A stretch of 64,000 nucleotides of DNA from JAKANT01 sp035502095 (GCA_035502095.1 DATJUX010000022.1:1-64000), one strand, 5' to 3'; shown: positions 45,526 to 53,657, counted from the first letter of the stretch. The notes: generated by a model from the letters alone, not told the origin. Translations and numbers: made by a program.

Positions 45526-46089
45526 TCAACCCTCCGCGGCGTGCGGGGAAGGGGACGGGCGCATGTCGCGCAGGAACTTGAAGTAGAACCTGGTCGCGCA
45601 GGGCGTGCCGTCGGGCAGCAGCGCGTAGTGCGGAATCACCCCGCAAGCCTGCCAACCTTGGCGTGCGTAGAGACGCTCGGCGTCGGCGCTCGCGGTATCG
45701 AGTACGAGCAGGGTTTTGCCCGCATCGAGAGCACTACGCTCGGCGGCGGCGAGGAGCGCCGCGCCGACGCCCTGCCGGCGCGCCCGTCGATGGACGAGCA
45801 TCTTGGCGAGATCGCCGCGGTGCGGCTGATTCTCCGGTTGATCGAGGATCACCAGGACCGTGCCGACGATCGTTCCGGTCGCATCTTCGGCGGCAAGGAT
45901 CACGCGCTCGCCCCGGATCGCAGCGGCCGCGGTCCGGCGCCAGAACGCCTCGGCCTTGGCGTGCGTCATCGGCAGCATGAAGCTCACCGACGCGCCGCCC
46001 TCGACGCAATCGATCAGCACCTCGCTCAGGCCGGCGACTTCGCGCTCGCCGAGGCGGTCGAGCCTTCGGACTCGAATGGCGCCGGGCAT
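45526..46089 (-). CDS. GNAT-family N-acetyltransferase with repeat-derived C-terminus
   Basis: A 187-residue GNAT protein. Motif A is LAKMLVHRRARRQGVGAALL, followed by TASADAERLYARQGWQACG typical of the terminal region. The last about 12 residues (RPSPSPHAAEG) are encoded by a G/C-rich palindromic repeat at 45530-45561 of the same kind as those inside uvrA, so the original stop has been replaced by read-through. It ends a two-gene minus-strand unit with the XRE regulator 2 nt upstream. Confidence 0.85.
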   Translation of the reverse strand: MPGAIRVRRLDRLGEREVAGLSEVLIDCVEGGASVSFMLPMTHAKAEAFWRRTAAAAIRGERVILAAEDATGTIVGTVLVILDQPENQPHRGDLAKMLVHRRARRQGVGAALLAAAERSALDAGKTLLVLDTASADAERLYARQGWQACGVIPHYALLPDGTPCATRFYFKFLRDMRPSPSPHAAEG

Positions 46090-46091
46090 CG

Positions 46092-46700
46092 CTACCTCCT
46101 CGCTGCGCGCGCCCGCTCGGTCACGATGATCACCGCATAACGCGCCGGCTTGCGCGTGCGGTTGCGAAACGCGGTGGGTTCGTTCAATTGCATCGCCAGG
46201 CAGTCGTCCTCGGCCAGGCGATGCGTGACGCGACCAAGCGTCACCTCGAGACTGCCCGATTGCACCCAGATCTGCTGATGCATGTTCACGTCACGCGCGC
46301 CGCTTTCGTATGCGACGCGCGCGCCTGCGGGCAGCACCACCTCGACGATCTGGATCGGGGAGGGAAAGTTCGGCGGCGAGATGTTGCGCCGGACATAGCC
46401 GGACTGCGGATCGCGCCACGCGGTCCGCTCGGCGCGCCGCGATACCGGGCTCGCGCTCGCGGTCGAGTCGTCGAACAACGTCGCGAGCGCCACGCCGAGT
46501 CCGGTGGCGATCTTCTCCAGCACAACTGCGGTGGGGCTGCTCTCACCGCGCTCGACCAGCGAAAGCATCGAGCGGCTGACGCCGCATTTCGCCGCGAGTG
46601 CATCGAGGCTCAACCCGAGTCCGGTCCGCAGTGTCCTGACCCGGTTCGCGATGCGCGAGTTGATGTTGCGTCCGGCAAGTTGTGCCGTCTCATCCCTCAT
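46092..46700 (-). CDS. XRE-family transcriptional regulator with C-terminal cupin domain
   Basis: A 202-residue regulator. The N-terminal helix-turn-helix (about residues 16-72) includes LGLSLDALAAKCGVSRSMLS and VERGESSPT; the C-terminal cupin beta-barrel starts near residue 110. This HTH-XRE plus cupin layout is that of small-molecule-responsive repressors. It precedes the GNAT gene by 2 nt and probably controls it. A 19-bp inverted repeat lies directly before the ATG at 46700, consistent with autoregulation. No ribosome-binding site is seen at any candidate start, so the message may be leaderless. Confidence 0.9.
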   Translation of the reverse strand: MRDETAQLAGRNINSRIANRVRTLRTGLGLSLDALAAKCGVSRSMLSLVERGESSPTAVVLEKIATGLGVALATLFDDSTASASPVSRRAERTAWRDPQSGYVRRNISPPNFPSPIQIVEVVLPAGARVAYESGARDVNMHQQIWVQSGSLEVTLGRVTHRLAEDDCLAMQLNEPTAFRNRTRKPARYAVIIVTERARAARR

Positions 46701-46719
46701 AATGGACACACTGTCCATT
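46701..46719. promoter_or_regulatory. Inverted repeat, likely operator of the XRE-cupin regulator
   Basis: A perfect inverted repeat AATGGACA-CAC-TGTCCATT lies immediately before the regulator start codon. A further half-site-like ATGGAT follows at 46723-46728. The position suggests binding by the regulator itself, repressing its own operon and perhaps the divergent YciI-like gene. Confidence 0.7.
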
Positions 46720-46838
46720 AAAATGGATAGCATGTCAACCCGGAAGGATGCTGCCGGCTGCCCGCGCGCGCGCTTTCGAACGCGCAGCGTGCGGGGGGCT
46801 AACATCCAATCGGAGTGGATCGGCTGCAGGTGGGGCAC

Positions 46839-47144
46839 TTGAAGACACTGTTCCTCGTCTTCCGCGACCCGGGCCCGGCGTGGGTGCCCGGCGTGCCGAC
46901 GCGCCAGCAGCCGCTCTGGGACGAGCATGCGGCCTTCGTCGACCGCCTGTATGAACAGGGGCGCGTCTTCATGGCGGGGCCTTATGCCGACTACCGCCGG
47001 GCCCTCGTGATCGTCAGCGCGCGCGACGCCGTGCAGGCGTCGGCACTGTTTGACGACGATCCCTGGACCGAAGCCGGGATCCTGGTCGAAGGCGAGGTGA
47101 TCGAATGGACCGTCTTTCTCGAGCCCCGCCCGGTGCGGTCATAG
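46839..47144 (+). CDS. YciI-like protein
   Basis: A 101-residue protein of the YciI/DUF1330-like superfamily, dimeric alpha-beta barrels. The N-terminus LKTLFLVFRDPG, DEHAAFVDRLYEQGRVFMAGPY, and the DDDPWTEAGILVEGEVIEW end are typical; the conserved His and Asp are in the DEHAAF and DDDPW segments. The TTG at 46839 reproduces the family N-terminus and has GGTGGGG upstream; GTG codons at 46815 and 46830 are alternatives. It is divergent from the XRE-cupin gene. Confidence 0.85.
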   Translation: MKTLFLVFRDPGPAWVPGVPTRQQPLWDEHAAFVDRLYEQGRVFMAGPYADYRRALVIVSARDAVQASALFDDDPWTEAGILVEGEVIEWTVFLEPRPVRS

Positions 47145-47254
47145 GAGGGCATGCATGCCGCGCTTCGATCCGTCCCTCCGGTTCGAGACGCGAGCCGAAG
47201 AGGCGGCGATCCGGACCCGGGGACCGCGAAGCGCGTCATGCAGGCGAGCGGCGC

Positions 47255-47812
47255 ATGACTGACGCAGGCCCGGCGTGCACGATGCGAACGATCGAGGCCG
47301 GCCGGGTCATCCTCGAGCCGCAAACCGCGGCGCATGCCGACGCGATGTTCGCGGTCCTGACCGACCCGGCGATCTACACGTATGAAAACGCGCCGCCGCC
47401 CTCGGTCGAATGGCTGCGTGCCCGGTTCGCAAGGCTCGAGTCGAGGCGCTCGCCCGACGGCCGCGAGTCGTGGCTCAACTGGGTGGTGCGGTTGGGCCCG
47501 TCCGAACTCATCGGCTACGTCCAGGCTACCGTGCACCCGAACGGGAGCGCACTGATCGCGTACGAGTTCGCGAGTGCGTACTGGGGCCGCGGGCTCGCAC
47601 GGGAAGCCACCGCGGCGCTGATGGGCGAACTGATCGAGCAATACCGGGTCCGGTCGTTCACGGCGATTGCGAAGGGCGCGAATGCGCGCTCGCTGCGCCT
47701 GCTGCAACGCCTGCACTTCACGCCGGCCGACCCCGCCGTGGTCGCGGCGCATCACCTCGAGCCGGGCGAGGTGCTATTCAAGCGTCCGGCTTCGATCGCT
47801 CCCGCAGCGTAG
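47255..47812 (+). CDS. GNAT-family N-acetyltransferase (RimJ/RimL type)
   Basis: A 185-residue acetyltransferase of the RimJ/RimL branch. It has the N-terminal RVILEPQTAAHADAMFAVLTD strand-helix, IGYVQATVHPNGSALIAYEF, motif A FASAYWGRGLAREATAALM and NARSLRLLQRLHFT at the end. This branch acetylates protein N-termini or small molecules. The ATG at 47255 is taken as start; upstream in-frame codons read as noise. Confidence 0.87.
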   Translation: MTDAGPACTMRTIEAGRVILEPQTAAHADAMFAVLTDPAIYTYENAPPPSVEWLRARFARLESRRSPDGRESWLNWVVRLGPSELIGYVQATVHPNGSALIAYEFASAYWGRGLAREATAALMGELIEQYRVRSFTAIAKGANARSLRLLQRLHFTPADPAVVAAHHLEPGEVLFKRPASIAPAA

Positions 47813-47904
47813 CTCTTGTCGAAGGGAAGTCACGACACCCGACGGATCCTGCTGCCGATGCCGCGACAGCGATAGAGTGTGGTCTCCGCCTTCCCAGCGC
47901 CCCA

Positions 47905-48594
47905 ATGAGCCGACACATCGGAATCGTCGCATGCTCCGCCGAGGGCGCCGCGCTGTGCTACCGGACGATCTGCATCGAAGGTGCCGCGCTGCTCGGACCG
48001 CACGCGCATCCCGAGGTCTCGATGCACACGCATTCGCTGGCCGATTACGTGCGGTATCTCGATCGTGACGACTGGCAGGGCGTGGCCGAATTGATGCTCG
48101 CATCGGCGCGCAAGCTCGCGGCGTGCGGCGCCGATTTCCTGATCTGCCCCGACAACACGATCCACCGGGCGCTTCCCCACATGCAGGCGCGCTCGCCGCT
48201 GCCCTGGCTGCACATCGCCGAGGCGGTGGCGGCACGCGCGGCGGAACTCGGCTTTCGTCGCCTCGGCCTGACCGGAACGCGGTGGCTCGTCGAAAGCGAC
48301 GTCTACCCGGAGAAACTCGCCGCGCGCGGCCTCGACTACCTGCGTCCCGACCCCGCCGAGAGGGCTGAGACCGATCGCATCATCATGAGCGAGTTGGTCT
48401 GTGGCGTGTTCAAACCGCAGGGGATCGCGGCATTCCAGCGCGTCATCCGGCGCATGAAGGATGCAGGGTGCGACGCGGTCGTGCTCGGGTGCACCGAGAT
48501 TCCGCTGATCATCAACGACGACAACGCGGCGCTGCCCACGCTCGACTCGACGCGCCTGCTCGCGCACGCGGCGCTGCGACAGGCGGTGCAGTGA
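47905..48594 (+). CDS. Aspartate/glutamate racemase family protein
   Basis: A 229-residue protein of the Asp/Glu/hydantoin racemase superfamily. The second catalytic cysteine is present in VVLGCTEIPLI. At the first catalytic position the family pattern xNTxH reads CPDNTIH, so an Asp stands where a Cys is usual. That could mean a one-sided epimerase or an isomerase with another reaction. The N-terminus HIGIVACSAEGAALCYRTI is typical of the subgroup. The next gene overlaps its stop, indicating coupled translation. Confidence 0.85.
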   Translation: MSRHIGIVACSAEGAALCYRTICIEGAALLGPHAHPEVSMHTHSLADYVRYLDRDDWQGVAELMLASARKLAACGADFLICPDNTIHRALPHMQARSPLPWLHIAEAVAARAAELGFRRLGLTGTRWLVESDVYPEKLAARGLDYLRPDPAERAETDRIIMSELVCGVFKPQGIAAFQRVIRRMKDAGCDAVVLGCTEIPLIINDDNAALPTLDSTRLLAHAALRQAVQ

Positions 48595-49115
48595 AGCCTG
48601 GGCTCGTCTCCAGCGACAGGCGGCGTGCCGACGTGATCGAGATCGTTCCGTTCCAGCCGCAGCACGCGGCGGGCGTCGTCGCAGTGATCGTCCCGATCCA
48701 GCGAGCGGAGTTCGACATCCCGATCGCGCTTGCCGAGCAACCCGACATCCAGGACGTCGGGGCGTTCTATCAGAGCGGTGCGGGCAATTTCTGGGTCGCC
48801 CTCGACGAGCGAAAGGTGGTGGGTACGCTCGGCCTGCTCGACATCGGCAACGGCCAGGCGGCGCTGCGCAAGATGTTCGTCGCCGCCGGGCATCGCGGCG
48901 CAGGATTCTCGATCGCGCGGCGGCTGCTCGACGCGCTGCTCGCGTGGTGCCGCGGGCACGACATTCGCGAGGTCTACCTGGGCACGACGGCGCAGTTCCA
49001 CGCGGCACACCGCTTCTACGAGAAGAGCGGCTTCCGCCGGATCGACCGTGCGGAACTGCCTCCGGCCTTTCCGGTCATGTCGGTGGACACGAGGTTCTAT
49101 CACCTTGCTCTTTGA
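48591..49115 (+). CDS. GNAT-family N-acetyltransferase
   Basis: A 174-residue GNAT with motif A KMFVAAGHRGAGFSIARRLL and C-terminal AAHRFYEKSGFRRIDRAELP. The GTG at 48591 overlaps the racemase stop (GTGA), arguing for translational coupling; a second GTG at 48633 would shorten it by 14 residues and matches the family N-terminus. A functional link with the racemase, for example acetylation of a D-amino acid, is possible but unproven. Confidence 0.87.
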   Translation: MKPGLVSSDRRRADVIEIVPFQPQHAAGVVAVIVPIQRAEFDIPIALAEQPDIQDVGAFYQSGAGNFWVALDERKVVGTLGLLDIGNGQAALRKMFVAAGHRGAGFSIARRLLDALLAWCRGHDIREVYLGTTAQFHAAHRFYEKSGFRRIDRAELPPAFPVMSVDTRFYHLAL

Positions 49116-49133
49116 TGCATAAGGATCTGCCGG

Positions 49134-49568
49134 ATGCTCATTCACGGACGCTGCCACTGCGGCAACATCGCCTTCACCCTCGACTGGAAACCCGAACCGA
49201 CCGGGTCCGGGATTCCGGCACGGGCCTGCACCTGCACGTTCTGCCGCAAGCATGGCGGCGTGTGGACCTCCAATCCGGGTGGATCGCTCGAGATCGTCGT
49301 CGCGGAACCGGCGCTGGTCTCCAGGTACGCGTTCGGCACCGAGACCGCGCAGTTTCATATCTGCGCACGCTGCGGCATCGTGCCCGTCGTGACGAGCATG
49401 ATCGACGGGCACCTGTATGCCGTCGTCAGCGTCAATGCGTTCGAGGATGTCGACCCGGAGTTGTTGCGTCCCGCGTCGGCCAGTTTCGACGGCGAAGACG
49501 AGGCGGCGCGCCTGGCACGCCGCAAGCGCAACTGGATCGCCGACGTGCGTGTCGTCGCCGCGCACTAA
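49134..49568 (+). CDS. GFA-family zinc protein (formaldehyde-activating-enzyme-like)
   Basis: A 144-residue protein of the GFA (glutathione-dependent formaldehyde-activating/CENP-V) family. Zinc-binding cysteines are in RCHCGNIAF, ACTCTFCRKHGG and ICARCGIV. Length and order match single-domain GFA proteins of about 130-150 residues. Most are of unknown substrate despite the family name. It is 18 nt after the GNAT gene. Two further GFA genes lie at 53658 and 61464. Confidence 0.9.
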   Translation: MLIHGRCHCGNIAFTLDWKPEPTGSGIPARACTCTFCRKHGGVWTSNPGGSLEIVVAEPALVSRYAFGTETAQFHICARCGIVPVVTSMIDGHLYAVVSVNAFEDVDPELLRPASASFDGEDEAARLARRKRNWIADVRVVAAH

Positions 49569-49602
49569 ACTGCAGGGTGCTATCCGGCGAGAAGGCGAAA
49601 CC

Positions 49603-50145
49603 ATGCGACGACCCGGCATACGAACCACAGTTTCCACGGCGGCCGCGGTCCTGGCCGCTTGCGCCTCGACACCCAAGCTGACCGCTCCGGACGTGCCTCC
49701 CGCGCTGCGTACTCCCGCGGGCCAGACGGTGTTCCTCGAGGCGCTTGCGACCGGCGTGCAGATCTACGAATGCGCGCCGAAGAAGGAGCAAGCGGATCAA
49801 TACGAGTGGGCCTTCCGTGCGCCCGAGGCCACGTTGGTCGATCGCGGCAGCAAGCGTCTGGGGCGGCACTACGGCGGGCCGACCTGGGAGTCCATCGATG
49901 GCAGCAAGGTGGTCGGCGAGGTGAAGGGACGCGATCCAGGCCCCGATCCTGCGGCGATTCCGTGGCTGCTGCTCGCCGCGAAGTCGACATCGGGCAACGG
50001 CGTGTTCACGCCGACCGCGAGCATCCAGCGCGTGCGGACGACCGGTGGAATCGCGCCGGCGCAGCCCTGCGGTGCCGAGAATGTCGGCCGGATGGCGCGG
50101 GTTCCCTACACGGCGTCGTATTACTTCTATCGCGCGGCTCAATAG
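49603..50145 (+). CDS. DUF3455 lipoprotein
   Basis: A 180-residue predicted lipoprotein; lipobox VLAAC with lipidated Cys near residue 19. The DUF3455 pattern is full-length: TGVQIYECAPK, WAFRAPEATLVDRG, HYGGPTWESIDGSKVVGEV, IPWLLLAAKS and VPYTASYYFYRA. The family is periplasmic and uncharacterised. The ATG at 49603 follows a GAAGGCGA stretch. 34 nt after the GFA gene. Confidence 0.85.
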   Translation: MRRPGIRTTVSTAAAVLAACASTPKLTAPDVPPALRTPAGQTVFLEALATGVQIYECAPKKEQADQYEWAFRAPEATLVDRGSKRLGRHYGGPTWESIDGSKVVGEVKGRDPGPDPAAIPWLLLAAKSTSGNGVFTPTASIQRVRTTGGIAPAQPCGAENVGRMARVPYTASYYFYRAAQ

Positions 50146-50417
50146 ATGGATCGGCGCCTCCCGCCTCTCCGCGCGTGAGGCGTTTGTCGTCGCAGTCGTT
50201 CGTCGCGAGCCGGCCTCTCCGGGAGCAAACGGTGCGGTGCAGAGCAAACTCCAACTCCAGCAGCGCACAGGGCGTGTTCGAGCCGTTTCCCATCGAGGTC
50301 GTGCCGCGGGAGGGGTTCGCGCGCGGGAGCCCGGATCTTGCCTGGTCGCGGCAATGTGCCTTGCACTCGCCCGGGGCGCTCGGCAAACTGGGACGAAGTT
50401 CGACCGGACATCGAGTG

Positions 50418-50588
50418 ATGACGAAGACGAATCGCCTCTGGCATGCGCACCATCGCATGCCGAAGAATCCGACCGCGCAGCAACGCATCGCCTGGCATCT
50501 TGCGCACGCGGCAAATTGCGCTTGCCGGCCGATTCCGCAGGGCGTCGTTCAATTGCTGAACGCCACCGGCAAGCGGAGTGCGTCATGA
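50418..50588 (+). CDS. Small Cys-containing protein (56 aa)
   Basis: A 56-codon frame with strong coding bias: MTKTNRLWHAHHRMPKNPTA, then QRIAWHLAHAANCACRP. It ends with its stop overlapping the ATG of the next GNAT gene (ATGA), which argues for a real, translationally coupled gene. The HxxxxAxCxC arrangement could bind a metal. I recall similar short MPKNPT...HAxxCxCRP proteins in proteobacteria but cannot name a family. The 270 bases before it hold no gene I can support. Confidence 0.6.
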   Translation: MTKTNRLWHAHHRMPKNPTAQQRIAWHLAHAANCACRPIPQGVVQLLNATGKRSAS

Positions 50589-51064
50589 CGATCCGCCGCG
50601 CCGTGACGGCCGATGCGCCGCTGTTCGAAAGGTTCACGCGTCAGCTCTACGCCGAGGTGACGGCGAGCACGCACGACCCGTTCCTGTCGGCCAGCGCCGA
50701 CTCGTTCGTCGTCAACTGGGCGTCCTGGTTTCAATTGCATATCGGCAGGGAAACGGGCCTCGTCCTCATCGCCGAGGACCCGGCGCCGGCCGGCTTCATC
50801 GCGGCGTACGTGAGCCCGCCCATCTTCGGCTCGGAGATCTTTCCGCTCGTGGGCGTGATCGGAATGTGGTGGGTCGACGCCGGCCACCGGCGCCACGGCA
50901 TCGGCCGGCAGTTGCTCGACCAGGCGGAAACGTGGCTACGCCAGGGCGGCATGAAATACGTCGAGACGCACTACATGAGGTCGGCACACAGCGCCGAAGC
51001 GCTCTGGCAGAGCGCCGGCTACATGCCGTACTTCATCGCGGCGCGCAAGTCGCTCGCGCAGTGA
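50585..51064 (+). CDS. GNAT-family N-acetyltransferase
   Basis: A 159-residue GNAT protein with IRRAVTADAPLFERF at the N-terminus, a strand VLIAEDPAPAGFIAAYV, motif A MWWVDAGHRRHGIGRQLLDQ and the closing YMRSAHSAEALWQSAGY. Its ATG overlaps the stop of the 56-aa gene. Acceptor unknown. Confidence 0.88.
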   Translation: MTIRRAVTADAPLFERFTRQLYAEVTASTHDPFLSASADSFVVNWASWFQLHIGRETGLVLIAEDPAPAGFIAAYVSPPIFGSEIFPLVGVIGMWWVDAGHRRHGIGRQLLDQAETWLRQGGMKYVETHYMRSAHSAEALWQSAGYMPYFIAARKSLAQ

Positions 51065-51072
51065 GGTACCCG

Positions 51073-51101
51073 GCCGCGCCGCGCGGCGAGCGCGGCGCGG
51101 C
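51073..51101. terminator. Strong G/C hairpin between convergent genes, flanked by direct repeats
   Basis: A perfect 12-bp stem (GCCGCGCCGCGC with GCGCGGCGCGGC) and 5-nt loop lies between the convergent GNAT and EthD genes. No T-tract follows on either strand, so it is only a possible bidirectional terminator. The 8-bp direct repeat GAGGTACC flanks it at 51063-51070 and 51113-51120. Confidence 0.5.
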
Positions 51102-51123
51102 AGCCGCGTGTCGAGGTACCGCC

Positions 51124-51438
51124 TCAGCCGACCACGACCTCGCTGATCTGTACCACCGGCGTGAGATCGGTGTAGTTGGGAATGTCGGCCATTATTTCCT
51201 TGGTGTGCGGTCCGAAGCCGGCCTGGAACGCTTCGACCGAATCGCAATAGATGTGGCACATGCCAACGTACGTCGGCGGCACTCCGGGCGCGCCGCCGGC
51301 GAGCCCCTTGTCGACCGTGTAGAACTTGCAGCTTTCGCCCATCTTCGCCTTCACCAGCGGCATGTGCTTGTCGCGGTAGTACGCGTGATCGAAACGGGCA
51401 CCAGTCTTGTGCGGATACATCACGCTGACCTTGATCAT
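51124..51438 (-). CDS. EthD-domain protein
   Basis: A 104-residue EthD-like dimeric alpha-beta-barrel protein. The conserved strand-helix IKVSVMYPHKTGARFDHAYY with RDKHMPLVKAKMG following, and the late QAGFGPHTKEIMADIPNYT segment, match. Related proteins include EthD of MTBE degradation and small isomerases or decarboxylases; the role is unknown. The ATG at 51438 is preferred to the one at 51447, which is too close to GGAG. Minus-strand gene within the mostly plus-strand run. Confidence 0.85.
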   Translation of the reverse strand: MIKVSVMYPHKTGARFDHAYYRDKHMPLVKAKMGESCKFYTVDKGLAGGAPGVPPTYVGMCHIYCDSVEAFQAGFGPHTKEIMADIPNYTDLTPVVQISEVVVG

Positions 51439-51674
51439 GGGTGGCATCTCCGGGGGTGGGGCGGGAAGAATAGGAGTGGCCGGCGCGCGCGACAACCGCG
51501 CCTGCGGGCGAGCGCGAGGGCAGGATCACGCCGTGCCGTAAGGTTCTCGGATGGCTCCGGAACGGGTCGAACGATCGGCCTTACGCATGAGCGCACCGTC
51601 CATCCGCACGGCTTGCCGGCCGACAGCCTTGCCGGCACCATGCATTCCCTCCCGTTTCGCCGCAGTTGCCTCCG

Positions 51675-52031
51675 ATGCGTCCTTTTCTCGCGAGTCCGCT
51701 CGCGCTCCTGTTCGTTGTCGCCGGTGTCAATGCGATGGCGATCGATCCCAAGGCGATGGCTCGCTTCGACAACAGCTACACCAAGTGCGAGGCCAGGTTT
51801 CCCGAGATGCGCGGCGCCCGCGACGAGGCCTACCTGAGCCTGTGGCGCGTGAAGGCCGACGACAAGGCACGGGCCGAGCTCGCGGCGGTGCGCAAGGGCG
51901 CGCCCTACCAGTCGGAGATCCGCCGCATCAAGCAAGAAGATGCGAAGAACGCCGTGCCTGCAAGCAAGCTCGAGGCGCAGTGCCAGGCGCTGTGGGGCGA
52001 GACGCAGCGCGTGCGCAGCCTCGCGCATTAG
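51675..52031 (+). CDS. Exported hypothetical protein
   Basis: A 118-residue protein with a signal peptide (about 1-21) and a charged helical mature part (FDNSYTKCEARFPEMRGARD, RAELAAVRKGAPYQSEIRRI). Two cysteines could form one disulfide. No family recognised. The ATG at 51675 is used; a TTG three codons earlier is possible. 41 nt before DUF1304. Confidence 0.65.
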   Translation: MRPFLASPLALLFVVAGVNAMAIDPKAMARFDNSYTKCEARFPEMRGARDEAYLSLWRVKADDKARAELAAVRKGAPYQSEIRRIKQEDAKNAVPASKLEAQCQALWGETQRVRSLAH

Positions 52032-52072
52032 CCAACTCAACGGCCGGGCGACGCGCCCGGCGGGGGTGGAGC

Positions 52073-52429
52073 ATGTCGATCGCCACGAACATCGTGGTCG
52101 CGCTGGTCGCGGCCTTGCATGTCTACTTCCTGGTGCTCGAAATGTTCCTCTGGGACAAGCCGGCCGGCTTGCGCGCGTTCGGACAGACGCCGGAGGCGGC
52201 CCGGGCGAGCAAGGTGCTGGCCGCGAACCAGGGCCTGTACAACGGCTTTCTCGCCGCCGGCCTGCTGTGGGGCCTGACGCTGGGCGCGGCGGGCACGAGC
52301 GTCAAGGTGTTCTTCCTCGCCTGCGTGCTGATCGCCGGCCTGTACGGCGCCGCGACGGCAAGCCGCAAGATCCTCTACGTGCAAGCCTTGCCGGCCGCGA
52401 TCGGGCTGGTCTTGATCGCACTTGCATAG
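52073..52429 (+). CDS. DUF1304 membrane protein
   Basis: A 118-residue inner-membrane protein with four helices. The DUF1304 signature is present: VVALVAALHVYFLVLEMFLW at the start, ANQGLYNGFLAAGLLWG in the middle. Function of the family is unknown. A GGGGGTGGAG stretch precedes the ATG at 52073. Confidence 0.88.
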   Translation: MSIATNIVVALVAALHVYFLVLEMFLWDKPAGLRAFGQTPEAARASKVLAANQGLYNGFLAAGLLWGLTLGAAGTSVKVFFLACVLIAGLYGAATASRKILYVQALPAAIGLVLIALA

Positions 52430-52561
52430 CGGGGGCGCGGGGTCCGCGCGGAGGGACAGCATGCGCGTCTCGACACGTGCGGCAGGATCGCCGCCCTGCA
52501 CCGCGGTTAAGCTCGCACCGGAACCGGCGCCGCCAGTGCGGCGGCGCCGAGGAGGAACCCG

Positions 52562-53146
52562 ATGGGCAAGGGACGGTTGGAGGCGTTCAGCGACGGCGTG
52601 ATCGCGATCATCATCACGATCATGGTGCTCGAGATGAAGGTGCCGCACGGCGACAGCCTCGAAGCGCTGTTGCCCCTCCTGCCGGTGTTCCTGAGCTACG
52701 TGCTGAGCTTCGTCTATGTCGGGATCTACTGGAACAACCATCACCACATGCTGCACGCCTGCACGCGCGTGACGGGTGCGATGCTGTGGGCCAACCTGCA
52801 CCTGCTGTTCTGGCTGTCGCTGTTTCCATTCGCCACCGGATGGATGGGCGAAAACCACTTCACCGCGGTGCCCACGGCGATCTACGGCGTCGTGCTGCTG
52901 ATGGCGGCGATCGCCTACTACGTGCTGGAACTGGCGATCATCCGGGCCCATGGCCCGGAGTCGGTCCTCAAGAAGGCGGTCGGACGCGACTGGAAGGGCA
53001 AGCTTTCACCGCTCGCCTACATCGTCGCCATCGCCGTTACGTTGGTGTCACCCTGGATCGCCGAACTGATCTTCGTGCTGGTGGCGCTGATTTGGCTGGT
53101 CCCGGATCGTCGCATCGAAAAGGTGCTGATGCGCAACGAGGCCTGA
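52562..53146 (+). CDS. TMEM175-like potassium channel protein (DUF1211)
   Basis: A 194-residue membrane protein with six helices matching the prokaryotic TMEM175/DUF1211 family. The defining RLEAFSDGVIAIIITIMVLE first helix holds the FSDG motif; HHHMLHACTRVTGAMLWANL follows. Bacterial members are tetrameric potassium-leak channels. GAGGA precedes the ATG. Confidence 0.9.
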   Translation: MGKGRLEAFSDGVIAIIITIMVLEMKVPHGDSLEALLPLLPVFLSYVLSFVYVGIYWNNHHHMLHACTRVTGAMLWANLHLLFWLSLFPFATGWMGENHFTAVPTAIYGVVLLMAAIAYYVLELAIIRAHGPESVLKKAVGRDWKGKLSPLAYIVAIAVTLVSPWIAELIFVLVALIWLVPDRRIEKVLMRNEA

Positions 53147-53165
53147 AGGGCCGTCGGGGCGCGTC

Positions 53166-53630
53166 ATGGAGCAAATCACGATGCCGGATCGAGACCGGGA
53201 GTCGATGGACGCTGCGCCTCACCCGGAGCGCCAGCGGCGCTTTCCGTTTCTCGATCACATCGGCCTGGTCGTGCGCGAACACGAGGCGGGGTCGAGCACC
53301 TGCGCGCTGACGGTGGTGCCGTTCCACCTCAATTCGTCCGGCCTCGTGCATGGCGCCGTCATCTTCGCCCTCGCCGATACGGGCATGGGTGCGGCCCTGC
53401 TCGGGACGCTCGAAGAGGGTGAGACCCTCGCCACGGTGGACCTGCAGATCAACTACCTCCGGCCGGTGCAGGGCGGCGAGCTGACATGCACCACCCAGCT
53501 CGTCAACCGCGGCCGCACCCTGGCGCATCTCGAGTCGAGCATCTATCTCGGCGAAGCCCTGGTGGCGCGCGCCAGCGGCAATTTCGCGATATTCCGGCGC
53601 GGCGCGCGCGGCGGCGCCGGTGGCGCCTGA
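53166..53630 (+). CDS. PaaI-type hotdog-fold thioesterase
   Basis: A 154-residue hotdog-fold protein. The thioesterase signature HLNSSGLVHGAVIFALADTG has the conserved Asn, Gly-Val/Leu-His-Gly and Asp of PaaI/YbgC-like acyl-CoA thioesterases; VDLQINYLRPVQGG forms the next strand. It likely hydrolyses an acyl- or phenylacetyl-CoA; the substrate is unknown. 19 nt after the TMEM175 gene. In-frame ATGs at codons 6 and 14 make the exact start uncertain. Confidence 0.88.
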   Translation: MEQITMPDRDRESMDAAPHPERQRRFPFLDHIGLVVREHEAGSSTCALTVVPFHLNSSGLVHGAVIFALADTGMGAALLGTLEEGETLATVDLQINYLRPVQGGELTCTTQLVNRGRTLAHLESSIYLGEALVARASGNFAIFRRGARGGAGGA

Positions 53631-53657
53631 CCGACGATTGATGCGGAGAACGACGCG

